64,000 bases of DNA from Pengzhenrongella frigida (GCF_004168625.1 NZ_SDWW01000009.1:42804-106803), one strand, 5' to 3'. Positions 16,570 to 25,553 are shown, counted from the first letter of the stretch. Notes: a model not told the origin generated them from the letters alone. Made by a program: numbers and translations.

Positions 16570-18384
16570 CTACCCCAGGCCGAGGGCGGCGCGCAGGTCG
16601 ACCTTGAGCGCGTCCAGGCGCTCGCGGGCGACCGTGCGGGCGTGCGTGAGTGCGGCGTCGTCGGCGTCCGTTGCGACCGGGATGATCACCTCGAGGTAGC
16701 ACTTGACCTTGGGCTCGGTCCCGCTGGGGCGCACGACCACCCGCGTGCCGTCGGCGGCCAGCAGGCGCAGCCCGTCGGTGGGCGGGAGACCGTCGGCGCC
16801 GTCGGCCAGGTCGACCACCTCGGTCACGGCTGAGCCCGCGAGGGTGGCCGGGGGAGCGGAGCGCAGGCGGGCCATGGTCGCCGGGATCTGGTCGAGGTCG
16901 GTGAACCGGGCCGCGAGCTGGTCGGTGAGGTACAGGCCGTGCTCGCGAGCGAGGTCGTCGAGCGCGTCGATCAGGGTCCGGCCGGCGGACTTGAGGCCGG
17001 CGGCGAGCTCCGCCATGAGCAGCCCCGCGCTCAGGCCGTCCTTGTCGCGGACCTGGGTCGGATCGACGCAGTAGCCGATCGCCTCTTCGTAGCCGAAGAG
17101 CAGGCCGTCCACGCGGGCGATCCACTTGAACCCGGTCAACGTCGACGCGTGGGTCAGGCCGTGCGACGCGGCGATCCGGGCGAGCAGGCGCGAGGAGACG
17201 ATCGAGTTCGCGAGGACGCCGGTCGGCTGTGCGCCGGAGCGGTGCGCGCGGTCGGCGACGTACGCGCCGAGGAGGGCACCGACCTCGTCACCGTGCAGCA
17301 TGCGCCAGCCGTCCGCGCCCGCCGTGTCCGGGCCGCGGAAGATGCGCGCGCGCGGGTCCTTGACCGCGATGGCGCACCGGTCGGCGTCGGGGTCGTTGGC
17401 GATCACGAGGTCCGCGCTGGTGTCCTGGGCGAGGCCGAGCGCGAGGTCGATCGCACCGGGCTCCTCCGGGTTCGGGAACGCCACGGTCGGGAAGTCCGGG
17501 TCCGGGTCCGCCTGCTCGGGTACGGGGTAGACATCGGTGAAGCCCGCCGCGCGCAGCACCCGGTCGGCCACGACGCCACCGACGCCGTGCATGGACGTGT
17601 GCACGATCTTCAGCGTGCGCGGCCCGGTCGGATCGGCCAGGGAGACCACCGCCGCGACGTAGGCGTCGAGCACCTCGGGGCCGAGCACCGTCCAGCCGGA
17701 GTCGGCGCGCGGCACGTCCGCGACGGACCTGACCGCGGCGATCCGGGCAGCGATCTCGGCGTCGGCGGGCGGCACGATCTGGACGCCGCGGCCCTCGTCG
17801 GTCGCCATGCGTCCGCCGAGGTAGACCTTGTACCCGTTGTCCCGGGGCGGGTTGTGGCTCGCGGTGACCATGACGCCGGCGTCGGCGTCCAGGTGGCGCA
17901 CGGCGTAGGCGAGCAGCGGGGTGGGCAGCGCGCTCGGCAGCAGCAGGGCCTCGATGCCGGCGCCCACCATGACGGCCGCGGTGTCGCGGGCGAAGGCCTG
18001 GGAGTTGTGCCGGGCGTCGTAGCCGATCACCACGCGCGGCACGGCCTCGCTGAGCGTGCCGGTCAGGTGTGCGGCCAGGCCGGCGGCGGCGCGGATCACG
18101 ACCGCCCGGTTCATCCGGTGCGGGCCGCCGCCGAGCACGCCGCGCAGGCCGGCGGTGCCGAACAGCAGCGGGCCGCTGAACCGGTCCGCGAGGTCGTCGC
18201 GGGCGGTGGCGATCCGCGCCCGGACGGTCTGGGCCGCGGGGGAGGGACCCTCGGGGGCGACCTGGAGCGCCTCGGCGAGCAGGTGCTCGAGCTCGGCCGC
18301 CGTGGTCGGGTCCGGGTCGTCGGCGATCCAGGTGCGGACGTCGTCGGCGAGGTGGAACGCGGTGCCCGCGGTGTGCGTGGTCAT
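16570..18384 (-). CDS. Phospho-sugar mutase (PGM2-like; candidate phosphopentomutase)
   Basis: Alpha-D-phosphohexomutase superfamily protein of 604 residues, the long form. The phosphoserine loop TASHNPPRDNGYK lies near residue 170, the metal-binding DPDADRCA near 320, and the sugar-binding GYEEAIGY and phosphate-binding RPSGTEPKVK near the C terminus. Annotation engines would say phosphomannomutase/phosphoglucomutase. Its position one base after pnp, and the absence of deoB here, make interconversion of (deoxy)ribose-1- and -5-phosphate a good alternative. An AGGATCTGAC Shine-Dalgarno precedes ATG 18384. Confidence 0.88.
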   Translation of the reverse strand: MTTHTAGTAFHLADDVRTWIADDPDPTTAAELEHLLAEALQVAPEGPSPAAQTVRARIATARDDLADRFSGPLLFGTAGLRGVLGGGPHRMNRAVVIRAAAGLAAHLTGTLSEAVPRVVIGYDARHNSQAFARDTAAVMVGAGIEALLLPSALPTPLLAYAVRHLDADAGVMVTASHNPPRDNGYKVYLGGRMATDEGRGVQIVPPADAEIAARIAAVRSVADVPRADSGWTVLGPEVLDAYVAAVVSLADPTGPRTLKIVHTSMHGVGGVVADRVLRAAGFTDVYPVPEQADPDPDFPTVAFPNPEEPGAIDLALGLAQDTSADLVIANDPDADRCAIAVKDPRARIFRGPDTAGADGWRMLHGDEVGALLGAYVADRAHRSGAQPTGVLANSIVSSRLLARIAASHGLTHASTLTGFKWIARVDGLLFGYEEAIGYCVDPTQVRDKDGLSAGLLMAELAAGLKSAGRTLIDALDDLAREHGLYLTDQLAARFTDLDQIPATMARLRSAPPATLAGSAVTEVVDLADGADGLPPTDGLRLLAADGTRVVVRPSGTEPKVKCYLEVIIPVATDADDAALTHARTVARERLDALKVDLRAALGLG

Positions 18385-18385
18385 G

Positions 18386-19231
18386 TCAGATCCTCCGGGC
18401 GATCTCGGCGAGCAGGGCACTGATGCGCGGTCCGGCGGCCTGGCCGGCCTCGAGGACCTCGCCGTGGGACAGCGGGGTCGGGCTGATCCCGGCGGCGGCG
18501 TTGGTCACGAGCGAGATCCCCAGCACCTCCAGCCCCGCGTGGCGGGCGGCGATCGCCTCGAGCGTGGTGGACATGCCGACGAGGTCCCCGCCGAAGCGGC
18601 CCGCCATGCGGACCTCGGCCGGGGTCTCGTAGTGCGGGCCGGGGAACTGGACGTACACACCCTCGTCGAGCGAGCCGTCGACCTCGCGGGCCAGTGCCCG
18701 CAGGCGGGCCGAGTAGAGGTCGGTGAGGTCGACGAACGTCGCACCCTCGAGCGGGGACGTCGCGGTGAGGTTGAGGTGGTCGGAGATCAGGACCGGCGTG
18801 CCGGGCAGCCAGGCCGGGTTGAGCCCGCCGCACCCGTTGGTGAGCACGATGCGGGTGGCGCCGGTCGCGGCCGCGGTGCGCACGCCGTGCACGACCCGGC
18901 GCACGCCCTTGCCCTCGTACAGGTGCGTGCGCGAGCCGATCACGAGCGCGAACTTGTCGGTCCCGGTGATCCGGATCGAGCGGGTGGTCGCGCCGTGCCC
19001 GGCGACGGCGGGTGCGCTGAAGCCCGGGATCTGGTCGCTGTCGATCTCCGCGACGGTCTCGCCCAGCAGGTCGGCGGCGCCGCCCCAGCCGGAGCCGAGC
19101 ACGAGCGCCAGGTCGTGCCGGGCGATCCCGGTGACCCGGGCGAGGTGCGCCGCGGCGGCGCGGGCCACGTCGAACGGGTCCACCGCCGGATCGTCGAGCG
19201 AGTGGGGGGCGGTGTCCGTCGTCGGGCTCAT
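18386..19231 (-). CDS. Purine nucleoside phosphorylase
   Basis: Trimeric-type PNP (281 residues) that phosphorolyses inosine, guanosine and their deoxy forms. VLGSGWGG carries the phosphate-binding Ser, HLYEGKG the His-containing loop, TNGCGGLNP the base-binding stretch, and MSTTLEAIAARHAG with VTNAAAGI the ribose and purine contacts. It opens a two-gene operon with the sugar-phosphate mutase. The ATG stands 6 bases behind a TAACCT -10 box, so the mRNA is probably leaderless. Confidence 0.95.
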   Translation of the reverse strand: MSPTTDTAPHSLDDPAVDPFDVARAAAAHLARVTGIARHDLALVLGSGWGGAADLLGETVAEIDSDQIPGFSAPAVAGHGATTRSIRITGTDKFALVIGSRTHLYEGKGVRRVVHGVRTAAATGATRIVLTNGCGGLNPAWLPGTPVLISDHLNLTATSPLEGATFVDLTDLYSARLRALAREVDGSLDEGVYVQFPGPHYETPAEVRMAGRFGGDLVGMSTTLEAIAARHAGLEVLGISLVTNAAAGISPTPLSHGEVLEAGQAAGPRISALLAEIARRI

Positions 19232-19237
19232 GCCCTG

Positions 19238-19243
19238 AGGTTA
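19238..19243 (-). promoter_or_regulatory. -10 box TAACCT, leaderless start of the PNP operon
   Basis: On the minus strand TAACCT is followed by CAGGGC and the ATG. Confidence 0.5.
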
Positions 19244-19296
19244 TCGGCCCGGGCGGGTCCGGGCCGTGATCTGGTGGCTCGCGGCGCCCGGACAGG

Positions 19297-19302
19297 CATG
19301 AT
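19297..19302 (+). promoter_or_regulatory. -10 box CATGAT, leaderless start of lpdA
   Basis: CATGAT is followed by GGCGTC and GTG 19309; there is no ribosome-binding site. It lies about 54 bp from the divergent PNP promoter. Confidence 0.45.
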
Positions 19303-19308
19303 GGCGTC

Positions 19309-20730
19309 GTGAGCACCTCGGCGCAGGACCTGCAGAGCACGCGCGTCGTCATCGTCGGCGGTGGTCCGGGCGGCTACGAAGCCGCGCTGATCGCCCGACG
19401 GCGGGGCGCCGAGGTCACGCTCGTGGAGCGCGACGGCCTCGGCGGTTCCGCCGTGCTGACCGACGTCGTGCCGTCCAAGACGCTGATCGCCACGGCGGAG
19501 TCGATGACGGTCATCGCCCGCGCGTCCGAGCTCGGGATCTTCCCGGCCGGGGAGGCTGCGGGTGCGGCCGACGCCGCGGCCGCCGTGCAGGTGGACCTCG
19601 GGGTGGTCAACCACCGGGTGCTCGGGCTCGCGACGGCGCAGTCGGTCGACATCAAGGCCCGGCTCGAGCGCGAGGGCGTGCGGGTCGTCGACGGCGCGGG
19701 GCGGCTCGAGGGCCCGCAGCGGGTGGTGGTCGACGGCGCCGGGGCGTTCGACGCCGACGTGATCCTGATCGCGACCGGCGCCGCACCCCGCGTGCTCCCC
19801 GCCGCCCAGCCGGACGGCGAGCGGATCCTCACCTGGACCCAGCTGTACCGGCTGACCGCGCTGCCCGAACGGCTGATCGTGGTCGGCTCCGGGGTCACCG
19901 GTGCCGAGTTCGCGGGGGCGTACAACGCGCTGGGCGCCGAGGTCGTGCTGATCTCGAGCCGCGACCAGGTGCTGCCCGGTGAGGACCCCGACGCTGCCGC
20001 CGTCATCGAAGAGGTGTTCACCGCTCGCGGGATGACCGTCATGGCGCGCTCCCGCGCGGAGTCGGCCGTCCGCACGGGCGACAGGGTCGAGGTGACGCTC
20101 GCGGACGGGAGCACGGTGCGCGGGTCGCACGTGCTCCTGGCCGTCGGGTCGGTCCCGAACACCGCCGGGATCGGGCTCGAGGAGGCCGGGGTGCGGCTCG
20201 GTCCGGGCGGCCACGTCGAGGTCGACCGGGTCTCGCGGACCTCCGCACGGGGGATCTACGCGGCCGGGGACTGCACCGGGGTGCTTCCCCTCGCGTCCGT
20301 GGCGGCGATGCAGGGGCGGATCGCGATGGCCCACGCGCTCGGCGACGCGGTGAGCCCGCTCGAGACCACCGAGGTCGCCGCGACGATCTTCACCTCACCG
20401 GAGATCGCGACCGTCGGCTACAACGAGGACCAGCTCAAGGCGGTCGGCACCGCGTACCGGGTGAGCATGCTCCCGCTGCGCGGGAACCCGCGCGCCAAGA
20501 TGATGGGCCTGAAGTACGGCTTCGTGAAGCTCTACATCCACTCGGTCACCGGGGTGATCCTCGGGGGCGTGGTGGTGGCGCACCGGGCGAGCGAGCTGAT
20601 CTTCCCGATCACGCTCGCGTTCGCGCACCGGCTCACGGCGGATGACATCGCCGACTCGTTCACGGTCTACCCGTCCTTGTCCGGGACGGTCGCCGAGGCC
20701 GCCCGCATGCTCCACCGCCACACCCCCTGA
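19309..20730 (+). CDS. lpdA: NAD(P)H-quinone dehydrogenase, LpdA type
   Basis: Flavoprotein of the dihydrolipoamide dehydrogenase fold (473 residues): FAD motif VVIVGGGPGGYEAA, second dinucleotide motif VVGSGVTGAEFAGAY, FAD-contact YAAGDCTG, and the dimerisation domain ending LSGTVAEAARMLH. The active-site disulfide of true lipoamide dehydrogenases is missing: the segment reads GLGGSAVLTDVVPSK, with Val where even the second Cys would be. This matches the mycobacterial LpdA (Rv3303c) type, which reduces quinones with NAD(P)H rather than lipoamide. Confidence 0.9.
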   Translation: MSTSAQDLQSTRVVIVGGGPGGYEAALIARRRGAEVTLVERDGLGGSAVLTDVVPSKTLIATAESMTVIARASELGIFPAGEAAGAADAAAAVQVDLGVVNHRVLGLATAQSVDIKARLEREGVRVVDGAGRLEGPQRVVVDGAGAFDADVILIATGAAPRVLPAAQPDGERILTWTQLYRLTALPERLIVVGSGVTGAEFAGAYNALGAEVVLISSRDQVLPGEDPDAAAVIEEVFTARGMTVMARSRAESAVRTGDRVEVTLADGSTVRGSHVLLAVGSVPNTAGIGLEEAGVRLGPGGHVEVDRVSRTSARGIYAAGDCTGVLPLASVAAMQGRIAMAHALGDAVSPLETTEVAATIFTSPEIATVGYNEDQLKAVGTAYRVSMLPLRGNPRAKMMGLKYGFVKLYIHSVTGVILGGVVVAHRASELIFPITLAFAHRLTADDIADSFTVYPSLSGTVAEAARMLHRHTP

Positions 20731-20764
20731 CGCGCGCCCCGGCAGGTCCAGGATCGGCGCCGCG

Positions 20765-21274
20765 TCAGCGGGTGCTGGCGGACGGGCGCAGGGCGAGCTG
20801 GTGGACGGTGGCGGTCAGGTCGACCGAGGCGTCGGCGATCTCGAAGGCGGTGATCGTCACGCCGGTGGCCCGCAGGGCCACAGCCGACTGCAGGTCCAGC
20901 ACGGCCTGCGGCTCACCGTGGGGGCCCTGCTCGACGACGACGAGCCCGGCCGGCAGGTGAGCGGCGCGCAGGCCCGAGTTGAGCAGCGGCGTCAGCTGGT
21001 TCAGCAGCTTCTGCACCGGCACCGCGCCGGCCTTGATGACCAGGTCGAACGTGGCGCGGCCGCCGGCGAACGACCGGAACGTGGCGTCCACCCGCACCGT
21101 CGGCGCGATGGTCGCGAGCGCACGCAGGGCGAACGGGGGAGCCGGGACCGCACGCAGGTCGACGTCGGCCCGGACGGTCGAGCCCGTGGCGGTCACCTCG
21201 CGCAGGACCGGGGGCAGGGCCCCGCCCAGGAGGGCGAACTCGAGCGCTTCGGGGAAGGTCAGGGACAGGCGCAC
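20765..21274 (-). CDS. Protein of unknown function
   Basis: A 169-residue protein with alternating hydrophobic and polar residues that suggest a beta-rich fold, and an amphipathic VQKLLNQLTPLLNSGLRAAH helix in the middle. There is no signal peptide, Cys or catalytic motif, and I cannot name a family. GTG 21274 is chosen because CGAGGAGCACC is directly upstream; the open frame further up overlaps efeB. It is the last gene on this strand after efeUOB, starting 29 bp beyond the efeB stop, so it may belong to that operon. Confidence 0.6.
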   Translation of the reverse strand: MRLSLTFPEALEFALLGGALPPVLREVTATGSTVRADVDLRAVPAPPFALRALATIAPTVRVDATFRSFAGGRATFDLVIKAGAVPVQKLLNQLTPLLNSGLRAAHLPAGLVVVEQGPHGEPQAVLDLQSAVALRATGVTITAFEIADASVDLTATVHQLALRPSASTR

Positions 21275-21302
21275 GGTGCTCCTCGGCAGATCACGGGCCC
21301 GG

Positions 21303-22643
21303 TCAGGTGAACAGGCCCTGCCCGACGAACGCGCCGTCGGGCGTCCCCATGGTCGCACCCTCGGGTACGCCGGGCGGGACGGCCCAGAGCCCGGAGCCGG
21401 TGTGGCGCAGGTACTCGCTCATCGCGTCGTCCCGCGCGAGGGCCGTCTGCATCGGGGTGTACTGCGTGCGCGGGTCGCGGACGTACGCGAGGAAGAACAG
21501 GCCGGCGTCGAGCCGTCCGAGCCCGTCCGAGCCGTCGGTGTAGTTGTACCCGCGCCGCAGCATCCGGGCTCCGCCGTTGCTGCTCGGGTGGGCGAGGCGC
21601 ACGTGCGAGTCGATCGGGATGAGGGGCTCGCCCCCGCGCCCGCCCGCGGCGAAGTCCGGGTCGGTGTGCTCCGTCCCGCCCGACAGGGGTGCGCCCTCGC
21701 CCTTGGTCCGCCCGACGATCTGCTCCTGCTCGCGCAGCGAGGACCGGTCCCAGGTCTCGACGGTCATCCGGATCCGCCGGGCGACCAGGTAGGAGCCGCC
21801 CGTCATCCAGGCGGTGTCGCCGCCACCCGAAGCGCCGCCGGCAGCGTCGTCGTCGGCCGCGACCCACAGGTGCTCCTCGGCCTGCTCGGGCTCCTCCGCC
21901 ATGAGGTTGGCGGTGCCGTCCTTGAACCCGAACAGGTTGCGCGGGGTCCGCTGGGCGGTCGACGTCGACGAGGTGCGGCCGTAGCCGAGCTGGCTCCACC
22001 GGATGGCCGCGGTGCCGAACGCGAGGCGCGACAGGTTGCGGATCGCGTGCACGGCCACCTGCGGGTCGTCCGCGCAGGCCTGGACCGCGAGGTCGCCGCC
22101 GGTGCGGGCGGCCTCCAGCTGGTCGCCCGGGAAGTGCGGCAGGTCGGCCAGGGCTGCGGGGCGGCGGGCCGCCAGCCCGAACCGGTCCGTGCCGTCGGCG
22201 GTGGAGAACAGCGACCCGCCGAACCCGAACGTGAGGGTCAATCCGGACGCGGCCAGGTCGGCCGCCTCGCCGGTGTCGTCCGGCGGGGAGTCGTAGGGGC
22301 CCGCGCCGGGGTCGAACTCGCCGGCGGGCAGCCCCTGGGTCAGGCGCGCCGCCGCCGTCGTCCAGCGGCGCAGCAGGTCGATGACGTCGTCGCGCGACGT
22401 GGTGGTCAGGTCCCAGGTCGCGAAGTGCAGACGGTCCTGCGCGGGGGTGACGATCCCCGCCTGGTGCGCGCCGGTGAACGGGTAGACCCGGGACGCGCCG
22501 GTCGGCGCACCGGTGGCCGGGGACGACGCGCGTCCGGCGGCGACGCCGCCCGCACCCGCGATGCCGACGGCCGCGGCCGCGCCGGCCCACCCCAGGATCG
22601 CGCGCCGGGAGACACCGGGGCGCGCGTCGTCCTGCTCGACCAT
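21303..22643 (-). CDS. efeB: Deferrochelatase/Dyp-type haem peroxidase EfeB
   Basis: Tat-exported haem peroxidase of the EfeUOB system; it works outside the membrane, either oxidising Fe(II) for uptake or removing iron from haem. The 446-residue protein has a twin-arginine start (SRRAILGWAG) followed by a hydrophobic stretch and an Ala/Gly-rich linker. GFKDGTAN is the Dyp GXXDG motif; the proximal haem His is probably in SHVRLAHP. An Ala/Gly/Asp-rich insert (AADDDAAGGASGGG) lies just after GFKDGTAN. It starts 8 bp after efeO. Confidence 0.93.
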   Translation of the reverse strand: MVEQDDARPGVSRRAILGWAGAAAAVGIAGAGGVAAGRASSPATGAPTGASRVYPFTGAHQAGIVTPAQDRLHFATWDLTTTSRDDVIDLLRRWTTAAARLTQGLPAGEFDPGAGPYDSPPDDTGEAADLAASGLTLTFGFGGSLFSTADGTDRFGLAARRPAALADLPHFPGDQLEAARTGGDLAVQACADDPQVAVHAIRNLSRLAFGTAAIRWSQLGYGRTSSTSTAQRTPRNLFGFKDGTANLMAEEPEQAEEHLWVAADDDAAGGASGGGDTAWMTGGSYLVARRIRMTVETWDRSSLREQEQIVGRTKGEGAPLSGGTEHTDPDFAAGGRGGEPLIPIDSHVRLAHPSSNGGARMLRRGYNYTDGSDGLGRLDAGLFFLAYVRDPRTQYTPMQTALARDDAMSEYLRHTGSGLWAVPPGVPEGATMGTPDGAFVGQGLFT

Positions 22644-22651
22644 GCCGGTGC

Positions 22652-23848
22652 TCAGAGCACGACCGCGGACGTCAGCCGCGACAGCGGCTCGCCCAGCGCG
22701 TCGACGGCGTTGGCCAGGGCCCGGACCTCGTCGGACGTGAGGTCGGTGTACATGGCGAAGCCGTCCCCGGCGCGGTGGGCGTCGAGCAGCAGCTGGACGT
22801 CCGCGAACCGCTCGTCGAGCGTCGTGGCGAGCTCGGCGTCCTTGGCCGCGACCACGTCCCGCAGACCCTCGAACGCGACCCGGGCGCCGTCGACGTTGGC
22901 CTGGAAGTCCCAGAGGTCGGTGTGCGACCAGATCTCCTCCTCGCCGGTGACCTTCCCGGTGGCCACCTCGTCGAGCAGGCTCTTGGCACCGTTGCCGATC
23001 TGGTCGGCCGTCAGGGTGAAGTCGTCGGCGTGCACCCGTCCGTCGAGGTCGAGGGTGTCCGCCACGAGCTGGTCGGTGAACTGGGTGCGCTGCTCGGCGG
23101 TCAGCGGGACGTAGGCGACGCCGCCGTTCGCCTCGGTCGTCGGGGCCCAGAGGTCCTTCTCGAGCAAGTGCCATCCCGTCCACTCGGTCCCGGGCTCGAC
23201 GTCGGCCTCGCGCAGGTCCATCCGCGGGTCGAGGTCGCCGAACGACTCGGCGACCGGCTCGATGCGCTCCCAGTGCACGCGGGTCGAGGCGTACGCGGCC
23301 CGGGCGGCGTCGTCGTCGCCGGCGAGGAAGGCCGCGGCGAACGCCTCGGTCGCGACGAGGAGCTGCTCGGTCTGGTCCTGCACGTACGCGACGTAGTTCG
23401 TGCTCGCGGTGGCGAGCTGCTCGGCCACCTCGCCGGTCGGCCCGACCTCGATCCCCGAGTCCGTGACGGTGAACTCCGCCCGTTGGCCCGTGCCCGTCAT
23501 GCCCGGCTTGCAGGCCGTCTGGTAGGTGCCCGGCTGCGCGGCCAGGACCAGGTCGCGGGTGATCCCGGGGCCGACGTTCTCGACCTCGGCGACGATCCGC
23601 AGCCCGTCGGCCGCCAGCAGGTAGAACTCGGTCACCTCGCTGCCGGAGTTGGTCACCGAGAACACCACCGTGCCCGACGGCGCCGTGGTGGCCGAGACCG
23701 CGCAGGCGTCGGCGCTCGAGTCCACCGTGAGCGTGGTCGGACCGTTCCCACCGGAGGCCGCCGCGCCGACGTCGTTCTGCGTGCAGGCCGCGAGCGGGAT
23801 CAACAGGGCGGTGGCCGCGAGGGCGGTCAGGGACCTGCGAGCGCGCAT
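22652..23848 (-). CDS. efeO: Iron uptake lipoprotein EfeO (cupredoxin plus M75 domain)
   Basis: Extracytoplasmic iron-binding component. The signal peptide ends in IPLAACTQ, a lipobox, so the 398-residue protein is probably lipid-anchored. Residues 40-135 form a cupredoxin-like domain (VVFSVTNSGSEVTEFYL, ending with a Cys in TACKPGM). The rest is the peptidase-M75/imelysin-like domain with STRVHWERIEP (HxxE motif) and GTEWTGWHLLEKDLW. It lies between efeU and efeB in the expected order. Confidence 0.93.
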   Translation of the reverse strand: MRARRSLTALAATALLIPLAACTQNDVGAAASGGNGPTTLTVDSSADACAVSATTAPSGTVVFSVTNSGSEVTEFYLLAADGLRIVAEVENVGPGITRDLVLAAQPGTYQTACKPGMTGTGQRAEFTVTDSGIEVGPTGEVAEQLATASTNYVAYVQDQTEQLLVATEAFAAAFLAGDDDAARAAYASTRVHWERIEPVAESFGDLDPRMDLREADVEPGTEWTGWHLLEKDLWAPTTEANGGVAYVPLTAEQRTQFTDQLVADTLDLDGRVHADDFTLTADQIGNGAKSLLDEVATGKVTGEEEIWSHTDLWDFQANVDGARVAFEGLRDVVAAKDAELATTLDERFADVQLLLDAHRAGDGFAMYTDLTSDEVRALANAVDALGEPLSRLTSAVVL

Positions 23849-23978
23849 GGGGAATCCTCCAGGATGGGTCGACGCACGGGGTGCGGGCGACGGTTCGACG
23901 CGGCCGGGTAGCCGGAGCTCGACGGGTGGGTTGGTGCGGGTCGGTGCGGGGGACGAGCAGATCGCGCAGGTGGAGGCG

Positions 23979-24878
23979 TCAGACGGCCGCGGACAGCCGG
24001 GTCGCCGGTCCGGCCGCGGGGGTGGCCGGGGCCGCGGGGGTCGCCGGGCCGGCCGGCGTGCGGGCCGCGGGGGGACGGGCGAACCACACGACGCGCACGA
24101 ACACGGTCAGGGTCACCCCGACGTAGGCGACCCAGGCCGTCAGCTCGAGCCAGGTCGTCACCGGCGAGAAGTTGAAGACCCCCTTGAGCAGCGTCCCGTA
24201 CCAGCTGCTCGGGGGGATGGTCGCGGAGACGTCGAAGGCCACGGACGTCAGCCCGGGGAGCAGGCCGGCCTCCTGCAGGTCATGGATCCCGTAGGAGAGC
24301 ACCCCGCCGGCCACGATGACGAGGAACGCGCCGGTCCAGGCGAAGAACACCCGCAGGTTCAGCGTGAGCGCGCCCCGGTAGATGCCCCAGCCGAGCGCGA
24401 TCGCGGTCGCCAGCCCGAGGGCTCCGCCGAGCAGGGGCTGCGTCGTGGAGCCGGTGGCCTGAGCGGCCGCCCAGAGGAACAGGGCCGTCTCGAGCCCCTC
24501 CCGGCCGACGGCGAGCAGCGCGATCACGAGCACGGCCCACCGGCCGGCAGCGACCGCGCCGTCGAGGCGGTGCTCCAGGTCCGACTTGAGGTGCCGGGCC
24601 GTGCGGGCCATCCAGAAGATCATCCAGGTGACCAGCCCGACGGCGGCGATGGAGAGCGTTCCCCCGATGGCCTCCTGGGCCTCGAACGTCAGACCGCGCG
24701 GGCCGTAGGTGAGGGCTGCGCCGAACGCGAGCGAGGCGGCCACGGCCACCCCGACCCCGAGCCAGAGCTGCGGGAGGGCGTCGCGCCGTCCGGTGCGCAC
24801 GAGGTAGGCGACGAGGATGCCGATGACGAGCGCCGCCTCGAGGCCTTCGCGCAGGCCGATCAGGTAGTTCGCGACCAT
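23979..24878 (-). CDS. efeU: Iron permease EfeU (FTR1 family)
   Basis: Membrane permease with about seven helices and two REGLE iron-binding motifs, LREGLEAALVIG in the first helix and GREGLETALF in the fourth. The C terminus is a Pro/Ala/Thr-rich repeat (PAGPATPAAPATPAAGP) of unknown role. I start at ATG 24878 (299 residues) because FTR1 proteins begin right before the first REGLE helix. ATG 24923 would add a polar 15-residue leader and is possible, since it lies 7 bases from an IdeR-like box. Confidence 0.9.
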   Translation of the reverse strand: MVANYLIGLREGLEAALVIGILVAYLVRTGRRDALPQLWLGVGVAVAASLAFGAALTYGPRGLTFEAQEAIGGTLSIAAVGLVTWMIFWMARTARHLKSDLEHRLDGAVAAGRWAVLVIALLAVGREGLETALFLWAAAQATGSTTQPLLGGALGLATAIALGWGIYRGALTLNLRVFFAWTGAFLVIVAGGVLSYGIHDLQEAGLLPGLTSVAFDVSATIPPSSWYGTLLKGVFNFSPVTTWLELTAWVAYVGVTLTVFVRVVWFARPPAARTPAGPATPAAPATPAAGPATRLSAAV

Positions 24879-24930
24879 GGGGAGCGGTTCTTTCCGGGTG
24901 GTGGGGGCGGCGTCGCTCGGCATTTCGAGG

Positions 24931-24949
24931 TGAGGTACGCCTTACCTAA
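24931..24949 (-). promoter_or_regulatory. IdeR/DtxR-type iron box upstream of efeUOB
   Basis: On the minus strand the 19-mer reads TTAGGTAAGGCGTACCTCA. It matches 15 of 19 positions of the IdeR/DtxR consensus (TTAGGTTAGGCTAACCTAA) and keeps the dyad TTAGGTNAGG. It overlaps the expected promoter of efeU, so iron-loaded IdeR should repress the operon. Confidence 0.75.
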
Positions 24950-24966
24950 CAAACCGGAACAGTACC

Positions 24967-25542
24967 TCAGGTGGTTCGGCCGTGGAAGCCATCGGCCTCG
25001 AGCAGTTCTCGCAGGCGCGGCCACGCCTCGGCGAACGCGGGCAGGAGCGGGAGCCGCGCGACGTCGTCGAGCAGGACCCACGCGACCTCGAGGCTCTCGG
25101 TGTCGGTCGCGGCGGGCTCGAACGGCATGAGCGTCTCGGCCAGGACCGTGGTGTAGGTCCACCCGCCGTGGTCGAGCAGGACGCTGCCACGCAGGCGGAC
25201 GGCCGCGGCCGGGATGCCGGCCTCCTCGCTCGCCTCGCGCAGCGCGCCGACCTCGGCCGACTCTCCCGGTGCGAGCGCACCCCCGGGGAAGCCCCAGGTG
25301 CCGCCCTGGTCGCTCCACAGCGCGCGGTGCTGGAGCACGACGGCGTCGATCGAACCGCCGTGCGCGCGCCGGGCCAGCAAGAGGCCGGCCGCACCGTGCA
25401 GGCCCCAGTGCCGGTGGCCCTGGAGGCACTGGGCCCAGCCGTCGCCGGGGTGCCGATGGAACGCGCCGACGCCCCGGACGCCAGCCTCGGCGGCCGGGCC
25501 CGGGGCCGGGGCTGAGACCGGGTCGCCGGGTTCGGACCGCAC
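24967..25542 (-). CDS. NUDIX hydrolase
   Basis: The 191-residue protein carries a full Nudix box: GGALAPGESAEVGALREASE followed by EAGI (about residues 90-113). Such enzymes hydrolyse nucleoside diphosphates linked to another group; the substrate is not predictable. An N-terminal stretch of about 25 Ala/Gly/Pro residues and a His/Trp-rich segment (AFHRHPGDGWAQC) precede the fold. GTG 25542 lies 12 bases after the accA stop, so it is probably co-transcribed with accA. Confidence 0.88.
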   Translation of the reverse strand: MRSEPGDPVSAPAPGPAAEAGVRGVGAFHRHPGDGWAQCLQGHRHWGLHGAAGLLLARRAHGGSIDAVVLQHRALWSDQGGTWGFPGGALAPGESAEVGALREASEEAGIPAAAVRLRGSVLLDHGGWTYTTVLAETLMPFEPAATDTESLEVAWVLLDDVARLPLLPAFAEAWPRLRELLEADGFHGRTT

Positions 25543-25553
25543 GTGGGGGTTCG

